A DNA stretch of 52,846 bases, taken from positions 1 to 52,846 of IMG/VR virus record IMGVR_UViG_3300025674_000058. The stretch is one strand, 5' to 3'. This DNA is from a virus. Below the pieces are notes generated by a model. It saw only the letters and a program-made list of their open reading frames with translations, was not told the origin of the DNA and ran no database searches. The translations under genes and the position numbers were made by a program. The stretch's first letter is position 1. The number at the start of each line of letters is the position of its first letter. This document shows, piece after piece, positions 22,301 through 34,600 of this stretch.

Positions 22301-25300
22301 GGGAAAAGCGGTTTTTCTTTGGCGGCATGAATAAGGACGACGACCCTCGTTTTGTAGAGAACGGGGATTGGATTGATGCTTTAAATTGCGCGACCTATAA
22401 TGACGATGGCATTGGTGGAGATATAGTTACAGAGATAGGTAACAGAGAGATTGTGTCTTATAGCTTAGGAACTGCTCAGTACACGCTACCTAGCGGAACA
22501 AACACTTGCATAGGTTCTGTGGATGACCCGATAAGAAGCTTTACTTATTACTTCGTTCACAATTCAAACGGAAACCACGTTATATTGCGTTACGATTATG
22601 ATGAAAACGTGGCGAGATTGGTTTTTGAAAACAATGACTTCTCGCTGCTTTCTGCGTTTTCCACCACCACAACTTACACGATAAATAGTGAGGTTACTAG
22701 CGGAGGTGAGTCGTATAAGCTTTTTAGAGAAGATTATTTATCTCGAAAAACAGTAACGTCTTACAACAACTCTACAAATGTAATTACGGTTGGCACTCAC
22801 TATTACAAGACGGGCGATATGGTTACATTCTCCGAAAATAGCGGGTCTATTGGTGGTTTGACCGACGGGGATGTGTATTACATTATAAGAACATCGGCAA
22901 CCGAGATACAAGTTGCGCTTAGTTTTTCTGATGCAATAAATGGCACGGAGATTAGTTTAAGTAGTACGCTAAGTGGCTCGCCCTATTTTGAGTACACTAA
23001 CGGGGTTTTAGATAAGAGCGCTTGGTTTAAAACATCCGACAAGATAAACTTTTCTTTATCTAATAAAATACATAGCGCTGCGGTTATAGAGCAAAGCTCA
23101 AAGGTGTATTTAATTTGGACTGACAACGGCGAACAGCCTTCGGTATTAGACGTTACAACCGCTCCCGCAACCCCAAGGTCAAGGGCTATGGTTGACCTTT
23201 ACGCCACTCAACCTCAGCACCCAATGACCGCAGAGTACGGTAGCGACTCTATTACCGATAATAACAATACCGCTAAAAAAGCCTTACAATTTAGGTATTC
23301 TTATAAATTAAACGACAACAGAACCACTGTAATGTCGCCAATATCAAGAATACCGATACCAACGGTTGCTAATTACTCAAGCGTTCGGTCAGATAACAAA
23401 GTTCAGTTACAAGTTCCTATTGACGAAAGGTTAAGTATATCTGAGGTAAATATTTATGTCAAGGTAAATGGTAGTGGAAATTCGGGCGATTGGTATTTAG
23501 CCGATGTTATTAAAGTTTCCGACTCAACCGTAGTAGAAAACTCATCACCATTTTCGGATAGATATTTAAGGTATATTGCCTACGACTTTTTTAACGAATC
23601 GGTTTTAGCCCCCGTTCAACAAGAGATACAACAACAGCTACAAGATAGAATACCTAGAGCTAGTAAAGCCCTTTGCGTTGCCTCTGATAGATTACTATTG
23701 GCTAACAACTTAGACGGGTACAACTTTAACCTATCTAGTTTAGACGTTAGCGTCGAGCCGATTACAACGGTAGAGGATTTAGCTTCGGGCGCAGCACCAT
23801 TGCCAACATTTAAAAAGGCTTGTAAATACCCAATAGGTATTGTTTATGGCGATAGGAGTGGAAGGGTAAGCACTGTTTACACAAACAAAGATATGTTCTT
23901 AGAAGTTCCCTATTGGGCTTATTGGAACAGGGGGCAAGTTAAGTGTAAAATATCAATAGGGCACGCGCCCCCAAGTTGGGCAGAGTTTTGGTATCCTGTT
24001 TTTTCGGGAAACCAAACAATGTCAAGTTGGACTCAATCCGCTGTTGATTCTGTTGCCACGAACAGGGTTGGTTTAGCTGATGTTGATTCTTATAACGCGG
24101 AAAACGATGATGCGGGTTATGACATATCTTTTTTAAAGGGGCAGCAAACTAGGGTTATTTATGATGCAAGCGCGGTGAATTTCATAGCAGCAACAAACGG
24201 AGATGTTCGCGTTGCTGGAATATCAACAAGCTACCTAGTTAGGGCTAGTTTCAATCAGTTTACAACAAACCCAGCGAACAATGATTTAATGGAGGTTTAC
24301 CGCCCCAAAACGCCCGATGAAATAGACACGGCTATTTGGTATGAAATGGGGTGGTCTTTTAAAATAGAGATTGACAAAAACGGCAACAGGGTACACGGTG
24401 GTAACTCAAGCTTTTATTCTTTGTCTGATAGCTACTCTGCCGCTGAATATACCGTAACCGCAGTAAACACCACGTCTGACCATATAACAATAGGCTCTCA
24501 TAACTACACAACGGGCGACCCGATTCTTTATCGCGACGGTGGTACGGCAATAACGCCTTTGGTTGATAATACTGTTTACTATGTAATTGTTGTATCCCCA
24601 ACGGTAATTCAGTTAGCCACAACTCGCGCAAACGCTTTAGCGGGTACAGACATAAACCTAACAGCAACCACAACATTTGGTCAGGTTATACAAGGAGATA
24701 ACACGCCTGTAAAAACGCAATCACAAATTATAGGGGCTGATTCTCAAGATTGTATTGTGGTGGTTGACCAAGCTGATTGTTATCTAAGAAATATATTAGA
24801 CTTAGATAGCGGGTCGCCGTCTGTGTATAAAACATACGAGTTTCAAGACATTTTTCCCTTTGAGGACTCTAAGGTTAGGGGTATAGGTAGGTCAAATATT
24901 TACAACGAGAGTTACAAAGAAACAAGAATAGAGGAAGACATATCGTTTTCTGAGAGAATAGTAAACGACACAGACCTCATTGGTTTTAACCGATTCTTAG
25001 ACGCTAACTTTAGCTCGTCGGTAAGTAATAGTTTTGGTGGTATAAACTTCATGTTTGCGGAAGGAGATTCAGTTCTTTGCTTACAAGAAACAAGAACATC
25101 GAGGTTGCTAACAAACCGAAACTACGTTTACACTACACAAGGCTCTTTAGAAATACAAGCAAACACATTCCTTTCAGAACCTCAGTATTTCGCACAAGAG
25201 TTTGGTTGTCAAAACCCCGAAAGTTTTGCGCAATATAGTGGCGTTAAATTTTGGGTTGATGGGTTTAGAGGTGCGGTTATAAGGTGTGTTGGAAACTCTT

Positions 25301-26253
25301 TAGAAAATATTGGGCAGATAAAAATGTCTTCTTATTTTGAAAGAAACCTACCTGATACATACCCCGAAAGTCAGAGTATAGGAAACAATGGCTTTGTGTA
25401 CGGCGGTTATTCTTTTAGAGATAATTCTTATTACATAAACATAGACACTCACAGGGATATAATAAGAAGTGGCTCTACAAGTGGCGCTAATTATGTTGTT
25501 CAAATGACCGACCTCGACATAGAGGACGGTACTTTTGATGATATAGTAAACAACGGCACTATGTACATTTTTATTGAACCTTATCTTTCACTTTCTTTAA
25601 CCGAAAGATACGTTGGGTTGAGTGTTGTTGCAAGTAGTTCGGAAAACAAAACAATAACAATTAACAGGGGTCTTTTAAGCCCAAACGCAAGCATTTTAAT
25701 TTATGTGCCAAAGGTAGAAACACTTTCTTTTTCAAACGAAAGAAACAGGTGGATTAGTAGGCACTCTTTTAACCCCGAGTGGATTGGCGGCTCGGGCAAT
25801 TCTTTGATTAGCTTTAAGTCGGGGAAAATGTACAGGCATTACCTATCATCATACGAAACAGACTTTTTTACAACGCAATTAAACTACGCTAGGTTTTACA
25901 ACGTAAATTATAATATGTCTATTGAAGTCCCGTTCAACCAAGATAACAATGTTGTAAAGACCCCTCTGAACATAATGACCGACTCAAACCAAGTCTTTTA
26001 TGTTGATTATGCTCATAATGAAAGGGGGCAAATAACAGAAAATGTATTAGCTGATTTTGTGAGCAAGGAGGGAGGATATTGGTCTGTTATGTTTAGGGAT
26101 AAAACAACGCCTAATTTAACATACCCATTATTGGAGGGTGATTTAATGAAGGGCAGGGCTTTGAGGTGTATATTAGAAACAATAGTGGACGGAAACCAAC
26201 AGTCGGTTCTTTCGGCTACGGAATTAGTGTACAATCAAAGCAAAGCCATTTAG
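22297..26253 (+). CDS. Large tail protein (stabilization/nozzle type)
   Basis: 1318 aa with a TTG start overlapping the previous stop (TTGA). The N-terminus (KRFFFGGMNKDDDPRFVENG, then WIDALN) matches the start of large tail proteins of Bacteroidota podoviruses and crAss-like phages that are called stabilization protein, and in layout T7 gp12. Two copies of the module shared with the protein at 17958 lie at about 165-225 and 733-790 (TGDxVxx ... YYxI ... SxTxIQxA). The rest is beta-rich. It probably forms the tail nozzle or hub. Confidence 0.7.
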   Translation: MREKRFFFGGMNKDDDPRFVENGDWIDALNCATYNDDGIGGDIVTEIGNREIVSYSLGTAQYTLPSGTNTCIGSVDDPIRSFTYYFVHNSNGNHVILRYDYDENVARLVFENNDFSLLSAFSTTTTYTINSEVTSGGESYKLFREDYLSRKTVTSYNNSTNVITVGTHYYKTGDMVTFSENSGSIGGLTDGDVYYIIRTSATEIQVALSFSDAINGTEISLSSTLSGSPYFEYTNGVLDKSAWFKTSDKINFSLSNKIHSAAVIEQSSKVYLIWTDNGEQPSVLDVTTAPATPRSRAMVDLYATQPQHPMTAEYGSDSITDNNNTAKKALQFRYSYKLNDNRTTVMSPISRIPIPTVANYSSVRSDNKVQLQVPIDERLSISEVNIYVKVNGSGNSGDWYLADVIKVSDSTVVENSSPFSDRYLRYIAYDFFNESVLAPVQQEIQQQLQDRIPRASKALCVASDRLLLANNLDGYNFNLSSLDVSVEPITTVEDLASGAAPLPTFKKACKYPIGIVYGDRSGRVSTVYTNKDMFLEVPYWAYWNRGQVKCKISIGHAPPSWAEFWYPVFSGNQTMSSWTQSAVDSVATNRVGLADVDSYNAENDDAGYDISFLKGQQTRVIYDASAVNFIAATNGDVRVAGISTSYLVRASFNQFTTNPANNDLMEVYRPKTPDEIDTAIWYEMGWSFKIEIDKNGNRVHGGNSSFYSLSDSYSAAEYTVTAVNTTSDHITIGSHNYTTGDPILYRDGGTAITPLVDNTVYYVIVVSPTVIQLATTRANALAGTDINLTATTTFGQVIQGDNTPVKTQSQIIGADSQDCIVVVDQADCYLRNILDLDSGSPSVYKTYEFQDIFPFEDSKVRGIGRSNIYNESYKETRIEEDISFSERIVNDTDLIGFNRFLDANFSSSVSNSFGGINFMFAEGDSVLCLQETRTSRLLTNRNYVYTTQGSLEIQANTFLSEPQYFAQEFGCQNPESFAQYSGVKFWVDGFRGAVIRCVGNSLENIGQIKMSSYFERNLPDTYPESQSIGNNGFVYGGYSFRDNSYYINIDTHRDIIRSGSTSGANYVVQMTDLDIEDGTFDDIVNNGTMYIFIEPYLSLSLTERYVGLSVVASSSENKTITINRGLLSPNASILIYVPKVETLSFSNERNRWISRHSFNPEWIGGSGNSLISFKSGKMYRHYLSSYETDFFTTQLNYARFYNVNYNMSIEVPFNQDNNVVKTPLNIMTDSNQVFYVDYAHNERGQITENVLADFVSKEGGYWSVMFRDKTTPNLTYPLLEGDLMKGRALRCILETIVDGNQQSVLSATELVYNQSKAI

Positions 26254-26263
26254 AATAAAAACG

Positions 26264-26271
26264 TATATTTG
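26264..26271 (+). promoter_or_regulatory. Promoter core TATATTTG (internal virion proteins)
   Basis: Eight bases before the ATG at 26280; leaderless or nearly so. Confidence 0.75.
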
Positions 26272-26279
26272 CAAGAGAT

Positions 26280-26975
26280 ATGGAGCCACTTACATTAGCC
26301 GCAATAGCGGGGGGGAAATTGCTTTTAGATAAGGCGGGGATAAAGCTATCTAATCCATTTAACACAAAGCAAGCCGAAAACGCTTTGGCGGCTCAATCAA
26401 AAGCACAGCAAATGACCGCTACGGCGATGCGTAATGTGTTATCTCAGCAAGAGCGCCCACAGATGAACGCTCAAGTAAACACGCTTTCGCAACTTTACAA
26501 CGACGTTACGAACACCCTTCCCGAGCAGCAGTTCCAACAGCAAGTTGAATTAGCAGACAGGGCGGCAATGACGGGGGTTCGTCAACTTCAACAAGGGCGC
26601 ACTGGCAATAGGTTTGTCGGCGGTCTTACTTCTAATTTAGCAGACGCTTACAGACAAGCTAACTTAGACCGTATGCAAATGCAAACACAAAACAGATTAG
26701 CCACAGCGCCTATGTTAGCTCAAGCGCAAGGGCAACAAGAGTATTACAACGTACTTAGACCACGAGAGCAACAAGAGGCGGAGTATATGGCTATGTTAGG
26801 CGGGGGGCAACAGAACTATCTGCAATCTGCTTATATGCAGTCTATGAGAGGGGCAAGAAACCAACAAACGGCGTTGGACGCAGGGGCTTTGGCGGTTGAA
26901 GCTCTTCCCACGATTGTTAGTTTAGCTTCGAGTGGCGCAGCGGGCGGTGGCGCGGGTGGTGGCGCGGGTGGTTAA
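26280..26975 (+). CDS. Internal virion protein A-like
   Basis: 231 aa. Hydrophobic N-terminus (LTLAAIAGGKLLLDKAG), then Gln/Ala-rich helices with little else, and a Gly/Ala tail (GAAGGGAGGGAGG). This composition is typical of the small ejection proteins (T7 gp14-like) that form a channel during DNA entry. First of three genes ordered small, medium, very large, as in T7 gp14-15-16. Confidence 0.65.
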   Translation: MEPLTLAAIAGGKLLLDKAGIKLSNPFNTKQAENALAAQSKAQQMTATAMRNVLSQQERPQMNAQVNTLSQLYNDVTNTLPEQQFQQQVELADRAAMTGVRQLQQGRTGNRFVGGLTSNLADAYRQANLDRMQMQTQNRLATAPMLAQAQGQQEYYNVLRPREQQEAEYMAMLGGGQQNYLQSAYMQSMRGARNQQTALDAGALAVEALPTIVSLASSGAAGGGAGGGAGG

Positions 26976-26991
26976 TTAGTATAAATAAAGT

Positions 26992-28689
26992 ATGAGTTAC
27001 GTACCAACAACACAACAACAGGGACAGGGTGGCGCTCAAGTAGGGCAAGCCCAAGCATTACCTCAGTTAGATTTTACGGGGGCTAGAATTGCCGTCGACT
27101 CAATGAAAGAGGCAAAGGAAGCGGCGCGTCTTGCGGAGCAAAAACAAAATGAGGCTCAGTCTAAACTAAACGAAAGGTTTGGGGTTCTTAGAGCCGTCAT
27201 GTATCCACCAGCACTACAAGGTGGTTATGATAACTTTATAGAGTCAACCCTAGAACAAATAGAAAAAGACCCTAGAAACGCTATAGCATATATTTCTGAG
27301 GCGGAAGAGACAAAAAAGATTTATGACGAAAGGGCTAAGTTATTATCTAAAGACGCGTTTGATTTAACGCAAAAAGATGTTTACTTCAAAGACCCTGCGC
27401 TTGCGGCTTTTAACGACTACGATTCGGTTAGAGCCTCGGGGGAAACAGACCCTTTTAAAATATCAGAAGTTGTTTATAGCGCATTGGGTCAGGCTGTACC
27501 CGTAAATGAGAACTTAGGAAAAGATATTTACGATTTTTCAGGGCGATTAGCGGCTGAACTATCAAACACCGAGGGGGCTGAAAATCTTTTTGATGGTGGT
27601 TTAAATGTAGTTAGAGAGGGCGGTTTTGTTGGCGCTCAATTGGTTCAAAAACTAAGCCCCGAAGGTCGAGAATATGTTATCGACCAAATTTACGGTACGC
27701 CCGAAGTTCAAAAACAGTTAGTAGGCAAGTTCTTTAGCCCCGACCCAACCGAAACCGAGCGATTAGCTAAGGATTACATTCGTAAAAACATAGGCTTTGA
27801 AAAGGTAATGGGGCTAAGTCAAGCATCGTCTGGCGGTAGAGGTAGAGATAATGTTGGTATTTCTATTTCAGATGGGGTTGGCGAGGTTAAGAACAGTTTT
27901 GCGGACGCTAAGAGGCTTGGGGTTGCTAGTGTTAGACCTAAAGAGATTTTTATGTCGCCCTATCTTCAAGAAGAAATAAAAGTAACCGCTGACGTAAATC
28001 AAGACGGGCAAGGTGAGAGCTTAACGGGTAAGGTTGTTCGACTTACGGCTAATGCAAGCGGAGAGCCTGTTGTTGTAGTAGAGGTTAAAAAACCCTATGA
28101 CCCTTCAAACCCAAGCTCAGCAAGCGAAAGAATAAATATAGAAGTCCCTTACGAGGGTGTAAAAGACGACATTCTTCAAAACATTCGCGAGCAATATGGA
28201 GAGAAAAGAGGAAAGGTTATATTTGACACTATATCTGAATGGGAGGGGATGATAGGCGATATGGAGAAAACGCCTTTCCCTGAAAAGGAATTGGAGAGTA
28301 CGTACAACCAACTTCATAAAATAGCCACATCGTCAGAGAGTGACGAGAAAAAGACATCGCAAATACAACAGTTATTGGGTAGAAGTGATGTTAGTTACGT
28401 TGGCGGGTTTAGTACCACAGACCTTAATGTTGGTGGAAAAGAAGTTAAGTTATTTAAGTTTGGTAGTAAAGCTAAATTATCGGGCGAAGACCTTGAAGAA
28501 ACATTATCCACCCTATATGATGCCGATGCTATAATAAGTGGTCAAGAGTCGCCCACCGAACCAACAAATGAGAATAAGAATTATACGGAAGCGGAAGAAT
28601 CTGGCATAAAGGCGGTAATGGAAAGTAACGGAGTTACAAGGGAAGAGGCAATAGAGGCGTTGATTGAGGCGGGGAAAATAAGTAGATAA
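26992..28689 (+). CDS. Internal virion protein B-like
   Basis: 565 aa, mostly helical, with an N-terminal Gln-rich tail and coiled-coil segment (SMKEAKEAARLAEQKQNEAQ), and an acidic C-terminus that overlaps the next start by one base. No enzymatic motif. Second ejection protein by position and composition. Confidence 0.6.
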   Translation: MSYVPTTQQQGQGGAQVGQAQALPQLDFTGARIAVDSMKEAKEAARLAEQKQNEAQSKLNERFGVLRAVMYPPALQGGYDNFIESTLEQIEKDPRNAIAYISEAEETKKIYDERAKLLSKDAFDLTQKDVYFKDPALAAFNDYDSVRASGETDPFKISEVVYSALGQAVPVNENLGKDIYDFSGRLAAELSNTEGAENLFDGGLNVVREGGFVGAQLVQKLSPEGREYVIDQIYGTPEVQKQLVGKFFSPDPTETERLAKDYIRKNIGFEKVMGLSQASSGGRGRDNVGISISDGVGEVKNSFADAKRLGVASVRPKEIFMSPYLQEEIKVTADVNQDGQGESLTGKVVRLTANASGEPVVVVEVKKPYDPSNPSSASERINIEVPYEGVKDDILQNIREQYGEKRGKVIFDTISEWEGMIGDMEKTPFPEKELESTYNQLHKIATSSESDEKKTSQIQQLLGRSDVSYVGGFSTTDLNVGGKEVKLFKFGSKAKLSGEDLEETLSTLYDADAIISGQESPTEPTNENKNYTEAEESGIKAVMESNGVTREEAIEALIEAGKISR

Positions 28690-31600
28690 TGGGGAAGCAA
28701 AAAATAGATATATCTGTATTTGACGAGGCGGTAAAAAAGGTAGATGTTAGTGCCTTTGATGAAGCTGTAAAAAAAAAAGAACCTTCCGCGTCTTCGGTAG
28801 AACCTTCACGTACACAACCGACCCAACAGGAACAACGATTCGAGTTACCAAGTAGTTCGGGGAAAGATACTACGGAAAGACAGGGTAGGTTAGACGTACC
28901 CGATTTTGGTCAAATAGAAGAACCCTCTCAGTCGGCTGCTGCAATAGCTGATGACTTGGGTGTAACAACTCAAGATTTAAAAATAACAGAAGTATTACAA
29001 GACCCGAAGGCGAAACAAAGCAATTTGGGCAGACCACTTCCGACATCGGAGCAATATAAAATAAACGGAAAGCCCGTGTATAGGGATGAGATGATTGATG
29101 TAATATACAATCAAGTCAATAAAATACAAGCGGGTACTGTGGATATTGAAATATCGGACGACCCCGAGTTACAATCTCGGTTACAAAGGCAGATTCAATC
29201 TGGTTCTCGGGGCGGAGATATATTAGAGTCTTTGGGCGCAGGGCTTGTTTCTACGGCACAATCACTAGAGGGATTGCCTAGTTTAGTAGCGGCAACCATT
29301 GAGGAAATAACGGGCTTACCAACGACAGAAACCTCGATAGCTATTCAATCAAGGCTAAACGCTATGGACTTGGGGCGAAAAGCCGAGGAAATACGTGAAA
29401 AAACAAGGGCTTACGAGGGTAACTTTTTAGAGTCTTTATTGAACGGTAATTTTGTGGACGCAGCCGCGCAGGGTATGAACCTAACTATGGAGAGTTTGCC
29501 TATTACAGCCATATCTGCTGTTACGGGTGGTGGCGGTAGTATTGGTTCTTACCTACTGCGAAGCGCTGCTACTTTAACGCCTATTATGGCTTCTAGGGAG
29601 TTTTCTGAATCGCAGGTATCACAAGACCCCGACATACAGAATTTAGAGCAATCGCAAAAGGTTTTGCGGTCTTGGTTGTACGGTGGTGCGGAAGCGTTGG
29701 GGGAGTCGGTAACAGGTAGAATAGCCTCGAAAAACTTTGATATTTTAAAGGGGTCTTTAAAGTCTACCGTTGGGCGTGCCGCAGCAGAAGTCGGGGAAGA
29801 TGGCGCAAGGCAAACAGCGAAACAAATAGCAAAAAACACAGCCATTGACATTGCAAAAAACATGGGGGTTGACATGAATCAAGAGGGTATTAGCGAGGCT
29901 GTAACCGAAATGACTCAAATGTTGACCGATGACTTAATGGGGGTTAAGTCTTATAGTTTTGGGGACTATGCCGAGCAAATGTCAAACGCTTACGCTTCTG
30001 GCGCTTTTATGGGTGCTGTAATGGGGTTGGGCGGAGCTGTTGGGGTTTCTGCCGATGCGGTAAAAAAATACAGAAGTACAACGTATCAAAATATAGCAAA
30101 GGGGTTAGAGCGTTCCGTGGCTAATGGGGAGATAACCGAGGTAGAGGCAAACGCAGTAAAAGCGGATGCTGCCGCCATATCACAAACAAACCCCACGTTA
30201 AGCGATAAAGCTCAAGCGGCTCAAGCGTCCTTAATAAAAGAGCGCAACGGATTAGAGCAGTTTTTAGAGGGGGTTGACAAAGCAGCTGCGCCAAAAGAAT
30301 ACGAAAGGATTAACCAAATAAACCAAGAATTAACCAAAATAGCAGAAAATGATGAAACAAGCAAAGAAGACCAAGAGTTGCTCGAAGCCGAAATCAGGGA
30401 AGAAATCGAGCAAGAGAAGTTACGGGAAGAAGTCAAAACTAGGGATGTAGCAGATGAGAAAGCCGTGTTGGAAGAACTATCAGATGATAGGATTCAAGAA
30501 GAAGGGGAACAAGAGAGTCCCGAACTGCGTACCGAAACCCAAGAAGAATTAGATGTTCAAGAGCAAGAAAAAATAGCCGAAAGTATAGGTAGGTTTAGGC
30601 GCGTTAAACCCAAAAACATTAGAGGGTTGCTCGATGTAATGGGCGGTATATTTGGCTTAAACAAACCACAAGCAGAGAGCGCAGCGGTAGTGGGCGATGT
30701 TATGGTGGAGGCTATGGCTAAACGTGCGGGTGTTTCTAAGGATGAGATGTACCAAAGGATTGCTTTTCAAAAGGCAGAAAAAGCACCCGATGGCAGCTTA
30801 AGACAAGAACAGCCTACATTTAAGTCTACGGCTAAAGAGGGTTTAGCTAACATACAACAAGCCGCTGCGACACCTGAACAATGGGTTAAGCAAATAGGGG
30901 AGAAGGGCGGTAAGGGGACAACCCAAGAGCTTGAGTGGATAGGACTACAAGACTATCTTAACGAGTGGAAGAAGGAAAATAACGCAAAGTCTGTACCTAA
31001 AGAAGTTGTTGAGCAATACATCAACGATAATCAAATAGAAATTGTTGAGGTTAGTAAAGGAAGGGTAACTAAGTCGGATAAGTTTGATATTCAATATAAT
31101 AATGGAGTTTTTACTGTAACCAGAAATGGTATAGAAGAAAAAAGTTTTACTGATGAGTTTTTAGCTAATAACTACATAGCCAATCAACAATTAGAAAAAG
31201 AAAAGAAAGAACCAAAATACTCCCAATACACCTTAGAAGGCGGGGAAAACTACCAAGAGGTGTTGTTGACGCTGCCACAATCAAAACAAGATAAAGCTAG
31301 AATAGTTGAATTAAATAGTGAAAAAAACGAGTTAGATTTAGAATACAACAAGATATATGATAAAGATATACGAGATGTTGAAAATCAAATAATTGCTATT
31401 TTAGAAGAATATAAAGCAAAAGAAGGTGTAACCCCTAGCATACCATCACTAGAAAGCAGAGGGGATAGTAGGGCAAGAAAATTAGATAATAAAAAAAGAG
31501 AATTACAGAATAAAGCCGATGCAATTCTAAGGAAACAAAATGAGATAACAGCAGAGGTAAACAGAATAAAAACTAATGACTCATACAAATCCTCACATTG

Positions 31601-34600
31601 GGACGAGGCTAACATCCTTGCCCACCTAAGAATAAACGAGCGTACCTTACCAAACGGAGAGCGTGTAATGTTTATCGAAGAGGTACAATCTGATTGGGCG
31701 CAAGAGGGGAAGAAGAAAGGGTTTAATATACCAAACAAAGAAAGGGTAAAAACAAAAGAAGAGGTAAAAGCAGAAGAGTTGAAGATTGATGAGGATGCAA
31801 AAAGACTTAATCTGCCAACAAATGTGCCAGAATTAGAAAGGATAGGAACTCCAGAAGCATTAAATTTAATAGACAGAATAAACCAAAACATAGACGATTT
31901 TCTAAGATTGGACAATGCAAATTGGAGAAACGAAGGTAAAATACCAAATATGCCATACAAAAAAACCGACCAATGGGTAGGTATGGCTATGCGTAGAGCA
32001 TTAAAGATGGCTGCTGACGAGGGCTTTGATAGGGTGGCTTGGGTAACGGGAGAACAAAGTGCTGATAGGTATGATTTGAGTAAGCAAATAAGCCAAGCAT
32101 CAGCAATAAAAAATGATGACGGAACATATAACCTTGTTTTAGAAGACACGAGAGGGAATGAATTACCAGAATATAGAGCTTCTGGTAAAAAGATGACACC
32201 TTCTGAAATGGAGGATACAATAGGTAAAGAACTTGCTCAAAAACTTATAGAAGGAGCAGATAGAAACAAGGGAAGAGAGTGGAAAAATCAACCTACAAAT
32301 CCTGAGTTTTTTACACTAAGAGGCGATGGGTTGAAAGTTGGTGGCGAAGGAATGAAAGCCTTCTACAACTCCATCCTACCTAAAGTGGCGGGGAAAGAAG
32401 CTAAGAGGTTTGACAAAAGGGCTAAGGTTGAGGTTGTTGATTTTGGTGACAACACAAGAAAGGTCGTTGTGGATGTTCAAAGGGACGGTTCAATACGACT
32501 TATTAACGAAGGTGGCGGTTTTATAGCTGAATACAATAAAAATCAATTTGAGGAGGCTTACAGAGAAGCCGATAGATTAAACGAGAGAATAGATAATTCA
32601 CAAGTTGTTGGTGAGCAGCTATCAATCCCCATCACACCCGAAATGAGAATGAATCTCAATAGAGCTGTTCCGCTATTCCAAGGAGAGCAAGGTGCTATGT
32701 TGGCTCAAGACGGCAATTATATTATATACGCCTTAACAGACCCTAACGTATCAACCCCCCTCCATGAGTTAGCTCACGTTTATGAACACTACCTGTCTGA
32801 TGCAGAGCGTTCAGAGATACTTGCGTGGGCGCAGACAGATACTTGGACAACTGAAACAAGCGAGAAGTTTGCTAGAGGCTTTGAAAAGTATTTATCAGAA
32901 GGTAAAGCCCCCGTGAGTACACTTCAAAAATACTTTGATAATTTCAAGAATTGGTTGTTAGAGATATACAACGGAATAGTAGGAAGTGATATTGACATAG
33001 AGTTAAACGCGCCAATGCGTAAAATCTATGACAATATGTTTAGTCAAGTACGGGGCGAAAAAATCGTCGCGGGCGACAAAGTAACCGTAACTTATGAGGA
33101 CTACGTTAGGGGTAAAAAAACAAAAAAACAGCGAAGGGGTGTTATCGACTCGGTAAACCCTGACGGTAGTTTTAACATACGTGCAAGGGAGGGTGTTTAC
33201 AAAAACATTTCACCAGAGGGCGTTAGTAAGGTAAAAAGTACCCCTACCGTAGAATCCGAAACACAGGGCTTAACAGAAAAGGAGCGTTTTGTTCAAGGAT
33301 TCAAGGAGATAATGTCTGCGAAGGACGAGAAGATTCGTCAAGCTAAGGAGGCGGTAAAAGAAAAGCTATCGCAAGCTAGGGCTAAGTTTGGAGAGCGTAT
33401 GAGCGCTCAAAGAAAAAAGGTGAGTGAGGCTAAAACAGCCCGCGCTGAATTAAGTCGGTTGATTGCCCTTGAGATGAAAGAGTTGGGCTTATCTGACGTG
33501 AGGGCATCTAGGGTTAAGTCTATGTTGTCGAGCATGAAGAACATAACACCAAACAATATAGACAGCGTTATTGAGCGTGCTTATGGGTTGGTTGTTGCGG
33601 AGGCTAAAGCGCAAAGGCTAAATACTTACAAAAAGAAATCTAAAGAAGCCAAAAGGAGAATACAGCGAGGGGATTTTGATACCGTTTCTGTTGGTATGAT
33701 TCCTTTAATGGAATTAGATGTTCGGGCTATTTTGGACGAGGACATAAAACGCTACACAGAGTTGGTGGATGACTTTTCGCGTCGCGGTAAATTCGCGGTT
33801 GAAGACGTTGCGGCTAAAATACAAGAAGCAAACGAGATAGTGAACAGAGCCGCAGAGCAACTTGGGTTGCGAGAGGTTGAGGCTAGTAATATAGCGCAAG
33901 GTTTAACCGAAGAAAACTACAACGAAACCATTAGTAATTTGGTTGCAAGTGGGGATATAACCCAAGACATGGCTGACTTTATGCGTGCGAACAAAAAACG
34001 ACTATTGGAGCTAGAGAAAAAGCCTGTAAATAAAGAGCAAGTATTTTTCGAGATTCAGGATAAGGTTGGGTTTGTAAAAAACAACCAACAAGACCTATCG
34101 GGTAGACCCGTAAAACAAAAGGCTCAAGACGTAATATCTAGTGTAAAGCGCGAAGACTTGGAGAATATGAGCGACGCGGACTTGTCTTTATTGAACAGGG
34201 TTCTTGACGCAATGGAGGTTGGTCTTATGCCAAGCCAAGCATCCAAGTTGGCGCAAACCATTGAAGCTCAAAGAACAGCTAACTCAATAAACGAACAAAC
34301 CAAACAAGAGAGAGGTCTTATCGGTAAGTTGTTTGACGCAATAGACACGCCAATCAGGGAACTTGCTTCGGGCAAAGCTAAAAGGGTCAGAAGACAAATG
34401 ATAAAGAGTCAAAGTACAACGCCCGATTCCTCGTTTGGGTTTAAGGGAAAGGCTATATCAAAGGCTTTAGAGCCGTTTAACATCGCTTACGGAGAGTTAG
34501 AAGCTCAAGCTAACAAGTACAAGGGGATGTTAGCTAGGGCTATAAAGAACATTAAAAAGTCACAAGCCTCTGACATACGTGGGTTTCTTTACATGGCGGA

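Noticed and set aside
31385-32149. 254-residue minus-strand frame inside the giant ejection protein gene
   Set aside because: Hydrophobic, Ser/Leu/Phe-rich antisense of a helical, Glu/Lys-rich gene; no promoter core and no coupling to neighbours.
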